Below, piece by piece: positions 9,391 through 17,948 of a stretch of DNA of 64,000 nucleotides (position 1 is its first letter; the number at the start of each line of letters is the position of its first letter). The translations under genes were made by a program, and so were the position numbers. The notes below the pieces were generated by a model. The model ran no database searches and had not been told where the DNA came from. It saw only the letters and a list, made by a program, of their open reading frames with translations. This stretch comes from Ilyomonas sp965214235 (GTDB lineage: Bacteria; Bacteroidota; Bacteroidia; Chitinophagales; Chitinophagaceae), in NCBI GenBank assembly GCA_965214235.1, contig CBDCBH010000002.1, positions 124,001 to 188,000 on the forward strand. Reading direction: 5' to 3'.

Positions 9391-9455
9391 GTTTTTTAAT
9401 TTAGTTTCGGCAGGCAATCGGCAGAGATAATGAACGATGATTAACAAATATAGGT

Positions 9456-9678
9456 GATGATTTTGGTTTGTTTTTATTTATGAAGTATTATAACCCTTCA
9501 GATTAAAATACATGAAGTAAAATGTATCGCCAAACCGAATAATGCAATAAATTGAGCCGGTGAATATGATATTCTTAACGCAATGATGAATTTTAAAAGA
9601 TAAGTTAGCAATCATAAATATTATCTCACACCTCATTGCTTATAGCTGAAAAACGAATAAAAACAAACCAAAATCATC
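9456..9678. promoter_or_regulatory. divergent cphB/cphA promoter region bounded by 23-bp inverted repeat
   Basis: Positions 9456-9478 and 9656-9678 are exact reverse complements of one another over 23 bases (left arm begins GATGATTTTGGTTTG). The right arm ends 4 nt before the cphA ATG, and the left arm lies 66 nt upstream of the preferred cphB ATG, inside the leader or promoter of that gene. The symmetry about the middle of the divergent region suggests one regulator or RNA element acting on both genes. Each arm contains the window-wide motif GTTTGTTTTTATT. I could not identify convincing -33/-7 boxes between the arms. Confidence 0.6.
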
Positions 9679-9682
9679 ATCT

Positions 9683-12307
9683 ATGAAAATCATCGAAATC
9701 AAAGTATTACGCGGACCTAACTACTGGAGCATCCGTCGCGGCAAGCTGATACAAATGAAGCTCGATTTAGAAGAGATGGAGCAACGCCCCACCAATACCA
9801 TTGAAGGCTTTTCTGAACGCATTGAAAAGCTGTTGCCCAGCATGTACGAGCATCGTTGCAGTGAAGGCCATGAAGGCGGTTTTTTTCTTCGTGTAAAAGA
9901 TGGCACCTGGATGGGGCATGTGATAGAACACATTGCTTTGGAGCTGCAAACCTTAGCTGGCATGGATTGCGGCTTTGGTCGCACCCGCGGTACGGGCAAG
10001 GAAGGTGAGTATTTTGTAGTGTTTGATTACATGGAAGAAGAAGCCGGCCTGTATGCTGCCCGCGCTGCCGTAAAGGTTGCGCAGGCTTTAATAGATAACA
10101 TAAATTATGTGTTGGAAGAAGATGTACAAAAGCTGCGTGAAATAAGAGAAGATACAAGGCTTGGACCATCAACTGGTTCCATTGTGGAAGAAGCGGCAAA
10201 GCGTGGCATTCCTTATATCAGATTGAACGGACAAAGCCTGGTGCAGTTGGGTTATGGCGTTCATCAAAAAAGAATACGGGCAACGGTTGCTTCCACAACA
10301 AGCAACATTGCGGTAGATATTGCGGGCGATAAAGAAGAAACCAAACGCTTGCTCGGTGAAGCCGAAATACCGGTGCCGCGCGGCACAACCGTAAGAGATG
10401 AAGAGGGTTTAAAAGCCGCCATTGACCGCTATGGCTATCCGCTGGTGATAAAACCTATTGATGGCAATCATGGTAAAGGAAATACAACCAATATTCTATC
10501 GTATGACATGGCAGTAACGGCTATGATCAATGCGCAGCGATACAGCCGCAGCGTCATCGTTGAAAAATTTATTACAGGTGTTGATTTTAGAATATTGGTC
10601 ATTAATTATAAATTTATTTGCGCTGCCTTACGCACACCCGCGTCTGTGATTGGTGATGGTGAACACAACATTCAATATCTCATTGATGAAGTAAATAAAG
10701 ACCCTCGACGTGGTTACGGTCACGAGAAAGTATTAACCCAAATTACCATCGATAACGATACTCATAAAATGCTTGCCGAAAAAGGCTACAACTTAGACAC
10801 AGTGCCACTCACCGGCGAAATTGTTTTACTAAAATCAACCGCCAATTTATCAACCGGCGGCACGTCAACCGATGTTACCGATGAAGTGCATCCCGTGAAT
10901 ATTTTTATGGCGGAACGCATTGCAAAAATTATTGGTTTGGATATTTGCGGTATTGATGTAATGGCGCCCGATTTAGAACGCCCGATTACAGAAAGCGGTG
11001 GTGCTGTGTTAGAAGTGAATGCCGCACCCGGCTTTCGTATGCATGTAGAACCTGCGGTTGGTATTCCGCGCAATGCAGCCGAACCGGTAGTAAATATGCT
11101 GTTCCCCGACCGTGGCAATGGACGTATTCCTATCATCGCAATTACAGGCACCAATGGTAAAACTACCACCACAAGATTAACGGCTCATATCTGCAAAGCA
11201 GCCGGTAAAAAAGTAGGCTACACCACCAGCGATGGCGTGTATATTCAAAACCAAATGATGATGAAAGGCGACTGCACCGGACCGGTAAGCGCACAGTTTG
11301 TTTTGCGCGACCCAACCATTGATTTTGCGGTGCTGGAAAGTGCGCGTGGCGGCATTTTGCGCAACGGTCTTGCATTTGAGCATTGCGATATTGCCATTGT
11401 TACCAACATTACGGCAGACCACATTGGTTTGAGTGGCATCAACTCGTTAGAACAAATGGCAAGAGTAAAAAGCGTAGTGCCCGAAACTGTGTACCCGCGT
11501 GGCTTTGCCATACTCAACGCAGAAGATGATTTGGTTTATAAAATGAGGGAAAATATAGAGTGCAATGTAGCTTTATTCAGTATGGACGAAAACAATCCCC
11601 GCATACAACGGCATTGTAAAAAGGGCGGTTATGCTGCTGTGTATGAGAATGGCTATGTATCTATTTTAAAAGGAACATGGAAGATACGTGTACTGCATGT
11701 GCGTGATATTCCCATCACGTATGAAGGCAAGGCGATACATAACATTATGAACACGCTGCCTGCCATTCTTGCAACGTATATTTTTAAAGAAATTTCAATT
11801 GAAGACATACGCACCGGCTTGCAAACCTTTATTCCTTCGCCATCGCAAACACCGGGACGTTTAAATTTATTCCAATTTAAAAACTTCCAGTTTCTTGTTG
11901 ACTTTGCGCATAACCCTGCGGGCTTGCGTTTGCTGGGCGATTTTCAAAGTAAATTAAATGGCTCGCCCAAGGTGGGCATTATCAGCGGCACCGGCGACAG
12001 AAGAGATGAAGACATTAGGGAATTGGGAAAATTGTCCGCTGATTTTTTTGATGAAATTATTATCCGCTGCGATAAAAATTTACGCGGCAGAACCGCAGAA
12101 GAAATCGTTGGTCTTTTGCAAGATGGCATTAATGAAGCAAAACAAAAAGACATCCCCGTAAAAGTAATTTACAACGAGCGCGATGCTATTATGTATGCGC
12201 ACGATAATGCAAAGCACGGCTCTATCATTACCATCATGTGCGATGTAGTAGCCGAAGCATTGGATATGGTGAAAGGCTTGAAGGAGAAGGAGGATGCGGG
12301 CGGGTGA
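9683..12307 (+). CDS. cphA: cyanophycin synthetase
   Basis: A complete 874-residue enzyme that polymerises aspartate and arginine into cyanophycin using two ATPs per unit. The N-terminal domain has the family stretch EGHEGGFFLRVKDGTWMGHV. An ATP-grasp domain spans about residues 215-475 and attaches Arg. A Mur-ligase-like domain follows, with P-loop TGTNGKTTTTR at residues 488-498, and attaches Asp. All three domains are intact and the length is normal. The gene is divergent from cphB and together they form a self-sufficient nitrogen/carbon/energy store, here outside cyanobacteria. The ATG at 9683 follows the inverted-repeat arm described for the shared promoter. Confidence 0.95.
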   Translation: MKIIEIKVLRGPNYWSIRRGKLIQMKLDLEEMEQRPTNTIEGFSERIEKLLPSMYEHRCSEGHEGGFFLRVKDGTWMGHVIEHIALELQTLAGMDCGFGRTRGTGKEGEYFVVFDYMEEEAGLYAARAAVKVAQALIDNINYVLEEDVQKLREIREDTRLGPSTGSIVEEAAKRGIPYIRLNGQSLVQLGYGVHQKRIRATVASTTSNIAVDIAGDKEETKRLLGEAEIPVPRGTTVRDEEGLKAAIDRYGYPLVIKPIDGNHGKGNTTNILSYDMAVTAMINAQRYSRSVIVEKFITGVDFRILVINYKFICAALRTPASVIGDGEHNIQYLIDEVNKDPRRGYGHEKVLTQITIDNDTHKMLAEKGYNLDTVPLTGEIVLLKSTANLSTGGTSTDVTDEVHPVNIFMAERIAKIIGLDICGIDVMAPDLERPITESGGAVLEVNAAPGFRMHVEPAVGIPRNAAEPVVNMLFPDRGNGRIPIIAITGTNGKTTTTRLTAHICKAAGKKVGYTTSDGVYIQNQMMMKGDCTGPVSAQFVLRDPTIDFAVLESARGGILRNGLAFEHCDIAIVTNITADHIGLSGINSLEQMARVKSVVPETVYPRGFAILNAEDDLVYKMRENIECNVALFSMDENNPRIQRHCKKGGYAAVYENGYVSILKGTWKIRVLHVRDIPITYEGKAIHNIMNTLPAILATYIFKEISIEDIRTGLQTFIPSPSQTPGRLNLFQFKNFQFLVDFAHNPAGLRLLGDFQSKLNGSPKVGIISGTGDRRDEDIRELGKLSADFFDEIIIRCDKNLRGRTAEEIVGLLQDGINEAKQKDIPVKVIYNERDAIMYAHDNAKHGSIITIMCDVVAEALDMVKGLKEKEDAGG

Positions 12308-12402
12308 GAGAATAATGTTTTTAAAGTCATTACTGAGTGCATGTTTAACTGAACATCTATTTATAGAATGGAAATATTAAAAAATCACATAAAAAATTTA
12401 AT

Positions 12403-13614
12403 ATGGTACACTATTCTACCAATATCAATATTTCTGCTTTTCAAAAAAGCATTGATAATTTTTTAAAAGCATTTTTAGTTGATCCAATCTTTTCGACTTG
12501 TTATCCATCCAATTGGGTTTATGATATTGCTACGCTTACAATTGCAATGATTATAGCAATACCAATTATCAAAAAAACAAAAAAAGGTGCATATATACCT
12601 TTCAAATGGTATTGTATTGCTATTACTTGTATGACTGCGTATTTATTTTATCGAATTGCTGGTGAACCATTTGATTTTATGGGTTTTAGTTTTGATAATA
12701 AAATTAAGCTTTTAGATAGCATTGCATTTATTCAACTTATTATTTTATGTAGCGTTTTGCTTTCTAAATTGAAAGGGAAACCTTTACAAGTATCACAAAA
12801 AATTGGTTTTGAAGTTGATGAAGCTATCGAAATAAAGGAGAATAATGACTTACTTAACCGGCATAAGTTTATAAAAAAAATAGCAGAAAAAATAAGGAAT
12901 ACCACTTCAAAAAATGGTTCTTTTCCTATAGGCGTTGTAGCAGCATGGGGCGCGGGGAAAACAACATTCTTGAATACACTGAAATCGGAGTTTACTGATC
13001 CAAATGCTTTTGTTCTTGTTGATTTTAATGTATGGAAATGTAATGATACAAGTTTAATTATCGAAACTCTATTTAAGCTTTTAAGAGAACAGCTAAAAGC
13101 AGATAGCTTTACTATTGGAAAGAAACTTCAACATTATGCCACTGACTTATTGAAGGAAACAAACAATGAAGGACTGAAAAGTATAGCTAATCTTACAGAA
13201 GTATTTTCGCAAAATCCAAATATTGAAGAACAATACGATTTAATAAACGACGAACTAAAAAGGATAAATAAGAAAATTATAATTTTAATTGATGATATTG
13301 ATAGGTTAGACAAAAAAGAAATTTATGAAGTAATCAGGTTAATACGAAACACTGCTAATTTTACAAATACCTTTTTTATAGATGCTTATGATAGAAATTA
13401 CATTTTAAATTCTATTGAAGAAATCAATCCTTATCAATCACATTTATTTTTAGAAAAAATATTTCAGGTAGAATTCGCTTTACCTCTTATTGACAATAGA
13501 ATTTTACAGACGGAAATAACTAACAGACTTTGGTTGTTTTTAAGCGAAAAGAGTAAAAGTGGCTATAAAGAATTGACAGAACAAAACTTCGTATTAGAGC
13601 GTGTTGACATCTGA
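12403..13614 (+). pseudogene. KAP family P-loop NTPase, 3' part lost at an IS element
   Basis: The 403 visible residues begin with two or three membrane segments (about residues 45-65, 75-95 and 105-125), then a P-loop domain with Walker A WGAGKTTF (residues 182-189) and Walker B IIILIDDIDRL. The fold and the order (membrane segments inside or before the NTPase) fit KAP NTPases. Some of these act in phage exclusion (PifA of plasmid F is one), but most have no known role. The last residues and the stop codon come from the left end of the IS at 13601. No continuation of the gene is found to the right of the IS, so the C-terminal part has been deleted as well as disconnected. It is probably inactive or altered. 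Confidence 0.75.
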
Positions 13615-13665
13615 AGGTAATGATAGAATTGGTACAGTTGTTTAGGAGGAGAAAGAAACGAGCGG

Positions 13666-13992
13666 ATGAGACGTTATGAGATAAGTGAAGAGCAATGGGA
13701 AGCGATTAAAGAGAAGCTGCCTTGCCAGCCCGGTTATCAGGGCAGAATGACTGATAACCGTTTGTTTATTAATGCAGTCATGTATGTAGCCAAATGCGGC
13801 ATTCCCTGGCGGGACCTGCCGGAGCGGTTCGGCAACTGGAACACGGTTTATGTGCGTTTCAGAAGATGGGCTAAGGCAGGTATATGGCAAAAGATATTCA
13901 AAGACTTGGCAGACAAAGATGTCAAAACGCTGCTCATTGACTCAACCGCTGTTAGAGTACACCAGCATGCAGCCGGTGCTTTAAAAAAATAA
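13666..13992 (+). CDS. IS5-family transposase, N-terminal frame (orfA)
   Basis: 108 residues starting MRRYEISEEQW, with the family's CGIPWRDLPERFGNWNTVY. The first catalytic Asp is in LLIDSTAVRVHQHAAG. The frame ends in GALKK at a run of seven A residues (13983-13989) followed by TAA. The downstream half continues in the +1 phase. Confidence 0.85.
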   Translation: MRRYEISEEQWEAIKEKLPCQPGYQGRMTDNRLFINAVMYVAKCGIPWRDLPERFGNWNTVYVRFRRWAKAGIWQKIFKDLADKDVKTLLIDSTAVRVHQHAAGALKK

Positions 13993-14005
13993 GGAAACAG
14001 GCAAA

Positions 14006-14431
14006 GTGGATGATCAGGCAATTGGCAGGTCGAGAGGTGGACTGACAACAAAGATTCACTTAAGCACAGATGAGAAGGGAAGAATTAAAGCGATGGTACT
14101 AACAGGCGGACAAAGGGCAGATGTAAAAGCGTCTTTGGATCTGATGGGGGCAATGAAGCCGGAAAGAGTAATAGCCGACAAAGCATACGATGCAGACTGG
14201 CTTCTGCATTATCTGGACAGTGAAGGCATTGAGGCTGTCATACCACCAAAGAGAAGCCGGTTACAGCAAAGAGATATGGACTACATCGCTTATAAACAAA
14301 GAAACGTCATTGAACGGACAATTAACAAACTCAAACAGTATCGTAAAATCGCTACACGCTATGAAAAAACGACTCTTTCCTTCCTCTCACTTTCTTTGCT
14401 GGCTGCCACTTTTATCAACCTAAATCTATAG
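14006..14431 (+). CDS. IS5-family transposase, C-terminal frame (orfB)
   Basis: 141 residues counted from a GTG. The phase is open from 13991, reading KETGKVDDQAIGRSRGG, so the natural product is more likely a fusion with orfA than a separate protein. The second catalytic Asp is in VIADKAYDADWL and the Glu in NVIERTINKLKQYRKIATRYEK. Joining the halves needs a +1 shift, or one A fewer in the transcript of the A7 run. Confidence 0.8.
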   Translation: MDDQAIGRSRGGLTTKIHLSTDEKGRIKAMVLTGGQRADVKASLDLMGAMKPERVIADKAYDADWLLHYLDSEGIEAVIPPKRSRLQQRDMDYIAYKQRNVIERTINKLKQYRKIATRYEKTTLSFLSLSLLAATFINLNL

Positions 14432-14573
14432 ATGTCAACACAACCTAAAAGAATGAGTGTTGTTGTATCTTTTTACTACAGCAATTATTCACTATAAAAA
14501 CAAAACTTTCTTTTTCCTTTTAGATTTACTCTGTTCAAATTTATAGTTCTTTATAAAATAATCTATCAATATA

Positions 14574-17117
14574 ATGCAGATACCTTCTTCACCACCTTCG
14601 TTAGACAAGTTTTGGAATCTTAAAAAGGAAGAAGCTTTTCAAGAGCTTTCGTGTCCTGAAAATGGGTTATCAACTGCTGAAGCAAGCACCCGGCTGCAAC
14701 AATACGGCTACAATACATTTAAAGCCCGTTCTTCTTCATCGTCTATACTTCTATTTCTACTACAATTTAAAAGTCCCATCACCCTGTTGCTTATTGGAGC
14801 TGCTTTACTATCTATGGGTTTAGGAGATTTTGCAGATGCTATTATCATCCTCATTATTATTCTGGTAAGCAGTTTTCTTGGTTTCTGGCAGGAAAAAGGC
14901 GCCGCAAATGCCGTTGCTGAATTACTAAAGATGGTGCAGATAAAATGCCGTATCAGAAGAGATGGAAAAGAAAGCGAGTTGCCGGTTGAAAATGTAGTTC
15001 CGGGTGATGTAATTATTTTATCGGCAGGCGATGTGATACCGGGCGACAGTTTATTATTAGATTCCAAAGAACTTTTTATAGATGAAGCCGCCTTCACCGG
15101 CGAAACTTATCCCGTTGAAAAAAATGCCGGAATTGTTGCCGCCGATGCGCCGCTGAATAAAAGAAGCAATTCTCTTTTTATGGGTTCGCATGTTATCAGC
15201 GGAAAGGCAAGCGCAGTGGTGATTAAAACCGGAAAAGCAACAGAATTTGGAAAGATATCTGACCGGCTTGGCGCCAAAGTTCCGGAAACAGATTTTGAAA
15301 AAGGCATCCGGCGCTTTGGCTATATGCTAATGGAAATAACATTGGTTCTTGTCATTATCATTTTCGCTATCAATATCCTCTTACATAAACCTGTATTGGA
15401 TTCTTTTTTGTTTTCTCTTGCCTTAGCAGTAGGTCTTACACCGCAACTGCTGCCAGCCATCATCAGCGTAAATCTTTCTGTTGGCGCAAGAACAATGGCA
15501 AAGCAACAAGTGATTGTCAAGCGTCTTTCCTCTATCGAAAATTTTGGCAGCATGAATGTTCTTTGTTCCGATAAAACAGGAACTATTACAGCGGGGAAAG
15601 TAACACTAAAAGATGCGCTGGATATCGAAGGAAATCATTCCGACAAAACATTACAATTTGCATGGTTAAATGCTTCGATGCAGCAAGGCTTTACTAACCC
15701 GATTGATGCAGCGATTTGCTCTACTTATAAAGGCAATACCAACGGTTTTTCTGTTCAGTGCGAAATACCTTATGATTTTATCCGTAAACGGCTAACAATA
15801 CAGGTAAAAAATGAAAAGGAAAATTACGCCATCACAAAAGGAGCGCTCAATGCCATCATTACAATTTGTGATCTGGCTGAAACAGCCAGCGGACAAGTAA
15901 TACCAATGAAAGACCAGCTTGAAGAAATCAACAATCAATATAAAAAATTAAGCGCCGATGGTTACCGTGTGTTGGGCGTGGCTTATAAAAACGGTAGCAA
16001 CGAAACAGATTTTACCCGTGCAGATGAACAGAATATGACCTTTTTGGGGTTTATTACTTTTTACGATCCGCCTAAAAAAGATGTAAATAAAACAATTGAA
16101 AATCTGCGTAAATTAGGTGTGCAACTGAAGCTGATAACAGGTGATAATGCATTGGTGGCAGATAACGTTGCTAAGCAAATAGGATTTGAAAACCCTGTTA
16201 TACTTACCGGACTTCAGATGCGGAACATGAGTGACAGGGCTTTGCTGCATCAAGCCATTCTCACAGACGTTTTTGCCGAAGTAGAACCCAATCAAAAAGA
16301 AAGAATTATTGTATTTTTAAAAAAATCAGGGAACGTTGTTGGCTTTATGGGTGATGGCATTAACGACGCGCCAGCGCTCCATGCTGCTGATGTAGGTATT
16401 TCTGTTGACACAGCGGTGGATGTTGCTAAAGAAGCCGCCGATATTGTTTTATTGAACCAGGATTTGCAGGTGCTTGCAACCGGCATTGTTGCCGGTCGCA
16501 AAACCTTTACCAATACCATGAAGTATATTTTCATGGCAACCAGCGCCAACTTCGGCAATATGTTTAGTATGGCAGGCGCTTCTTTGTTTTTGCCTTTTCT
16601 TCCCTTGTTGCCGAAGCAAATATTACTCACAAATTTGTTGACTGACTTTCCTGAAATGACCATCGCTTCTGACCACGTTGATGCCATTGCAGTTGATAAG
16701 CCTCACCGGTGGGATATTAAGTTTATACAACGCTTCATGATCGTCTTTGGTTTATTAAGTTCCCTGTTTGATTATCTTACGTTTGGCGTATTGCTTTTTT
16801 TTATTAAAGCAAAGGAAAGCGTTTTTCAAACAGGCTGGTTTGTAGAATCTGTAATTTCTGCCACACTAATTGTATTGGTGATACGAACAAGGTTGCCATT
16901 TTTTAAAAGCTTACCCGGAAGATATTTAGCCATTGCTACGGGTGCTATTGTAGTGTTTGTTATAGCGCTTCCCTTTCTGCCTTTTGCAAGTTTGTTCGGG
17001 TTTGTGCAATTGCCTTTAGCTTTCTATGGCTGGATGCTTTTGATAATAACGGCATATATTATTTCTGCAGAAATTGTTAAACAATGGTTTTACCGCAGAC
17101 TAAAAAATCAGGTTTAA
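14574..17117 (+). CDS. mgtA: magnesium-translocating P-type ATPase
   Basis: An 847-residue P3B-type ATPase. In order it has an N-terminal cytoplasmic segment, membrane helices 1-2, the actuator loop (DEAAFTGETYPVEK), helices 3-4, the phosphorylation site DKTGT at residues 333-337, the hinge MGDGINDAPALHAADVGIS, and six C-terminal helices. The family imports Mg2+ across the inner membrane and is normally induced by Mg2+ starvation or acid. The length is close to enterobacterial MgtA (about 900). I see no Mg2+ riboswitch in the 132 nt between the IS and the gene, and the IS may have replaced its original upstream region. Confidence 0.9.
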   Translation: MQIPSSPPSLDKFWNLKKEEAFQELSCPENGLSTAEASTRLQQYGYNTFKARSSSSSILLFLLQFKSPITLLLIGAALLSMGLGDFADAIIILIIILVSSFLGFWQEKGAANAVAELLKMVQIKCRIRRDGKESELPVENVVPGDVIILSAGDVIPGDSLLLDSKELFIDEAAFTGETYPVEKNAGIVAADAPLNKRSNSLFMGSHVISGKASAVVIKTGKATEFGKISDRLGAKVPETDFEKGIRRFGYMLMEITLVLVIIIFAINILLHKPVLDSFLFSLALAVGLTPQLLPAIISVNLSVGARTMAKQQVIVKRLSSIENFGSMNVLCSDKTGTITAGKVTLKDALDIEGNHSDKTLQFAWLNASMQQGFTNPIDAAICSTYKGNTNGFSVQCEIPYDFIRKRLTIQVKNEKENYAITKGALNAIITICDLAETASGQVIPMKDQLEEINNQYKKLSADGYRVLGVAYKNGSNETDFTRADEQNMTFLGFITFYDPPKKDVNKTIENLRKLGVQLKLITGDNALVADNVAKQIGFENPVILTGLQMRNMSDRALLHQAILTDVFAEVEPNQKERIIVFLKKSGNVVGFMGDGINDAPALHAADVGISVDTAVDVAKEAADIVLLNQDLQVLATGIVAGRKTFTNTMKYIFMATSANFGNMFSMAGASLFLPFLPLLPKQILLTNLLTDFPEMTIASDHVDAIAVDKPHRWDIKFIQRFMIVFGLLSSLFDYLTFGVLLFFIKAKESVFQTGWFVESVISATLIVLVIRTRLPFFKSLPGRYLAIATGAIVVFVIALPFLPFASLFGFVQLPLAFYGWMLLIITAYIISAEIVKQWFYRRLKNQV

Positions 17118-17485
17118 AACAAGCGATGGCGAAATACCTATAACAGCTATAAGTAATTAATAACCTCCGTTCTATCATAAACAAATTATTCCATGAAAAA
17201 TTTACTGCAAATTTCATTTGTTACCATTGCAGAAATGATATTTGTTGGAGACGGCTTTGTTTGAAAGCGGAAATAATTATCCGCAAGAACCACAGGCGCA
17301 ACATGCATACACATACGTGCATACACATAAGAGATCCTGACGAAACAAAAAGTGTAATTAAAGCAATCGTTACCTGCTTAGAAAAAGAGGATACAATAAA
17401 AGGAGTATAAACATCAAATTATAACGCCCTGGAGTTATCAGATAAACACATCAGCAACCGATCAACACTTTTTTAAAAAATCAAA
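17118..17485. other. intergenic, 368 nt, no convincing gene
   Basis: Convergent spacer between mgtA and the next minus-strand gene. The only readable piece is a 35-codon frame at 17303-17410 (+) containing IRDPDETKSVIKAIVTCLEKE, which could be a tiny gene or a fragment. I see no hairpin with a T-run. Confidence 0.4.
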
Positions 17486-17866
17486 TCAGCGTTTAGAAAA
17501 ATAATCTCTTACAAAAGCATGTTCCTGGTTCTCAGTCATTTTATCAGCCGCAATGGTTTCAATTTTTATATTAGAAAAGCGAAGATCCGCTTTTAAAATA
17601 TTCAGTAGTTCAATCTTTGCATTGGTAGGACCAAACAAGAGTACATCATCGTAATTCAGGATGGATTTACCTAAGTTTTTGTAATATTCAGATTCTTCTT
17701 GCTGCTCTTTGTTGTGCATGTGTTTTTCACTTTTCTCAATACTTTTTTCTTTTACTGCATGTGTAAACTCTGATACTACATGTTTGGTAGTAACCGGATC
17801 GGTATCTTCAATGATGTGAGCGTTTGCATGATCCATCCAGATGCCTACATTTTTTGATGTTGTCAT
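17486..17866 (-). CDS. conserved small cytoplasmic protein, possibly eRF1/baeRF-like
   Basis: I chose the ATG at 17866 (126 residues, starting MTTSKNVGIWMDHANAHII); an upstream ATG-less extension to 17908 adds 14 unlike residues. The front strand VGIWMDHANAHII resembles the opening strand of bacterial eRF1-like (baeRF) and host-attachment-type domains. The C-terminal half (DDVLLFGPTNAKIELLNIL) looks like the second half of the same alpha/beta fold, separated by a charged linker. It is the last gene of the minus-strand stress block, 82 nt after phosphoketolase. Function unknown. Confidence 0.6.
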   Translation of the reverse strand: MTTSKNVGIWMDHANAHIIEDTDPVTTKHVVSEFTHAVKEKSIEKSEKHMHNKEQQEESEYYKNLGKSILNYDDVLLFGPTNAKIELLNILKADLRFSNIKIETIAADKMTENQEHAFVRDYFSKR

Positions 17867-17948
17867 TGTAGTTTTATTTATGCTTGAATTTGTTTTTATT
17901 ACAACCAAAGTATTTCTGAAATTAATGAAATGCCTTTCATTTCAACCT

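Larger units (their letters stand above)
13601..14441 (+). mobile_element. IS5-family insertion sequence, about 841 bp
   Basis: The ends are perfect 12-bp inverted repeats, GTGTTGACATCT at 13601-13612 and its complement at 14430-14441. Inside are two overlapping-phase reading frames that together make a DDE transposase of the IS5 family (IS427-like organisation). No target duplication is visible: the left flank ends AGAGC and the right flank begins AACCT. That absence, and the missing 3' half of the KAP gene, point to a deletion or recombination at the right end after insertion. Confidence 0.85.

Noticed and set aside
9717..10199. Antisense frame of 160 codons in cphA
   Set aside because: It lies wholly opposite a complete, highly conserved gene and is rich in Cys, His, Gln and Leu as expected of a shadow frame.
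14442..14573. Mg2+ riboswitch before mgtA
   Set aside because: I could not find the expected paired elements, and the 132-nt gap is bounded by the IS.
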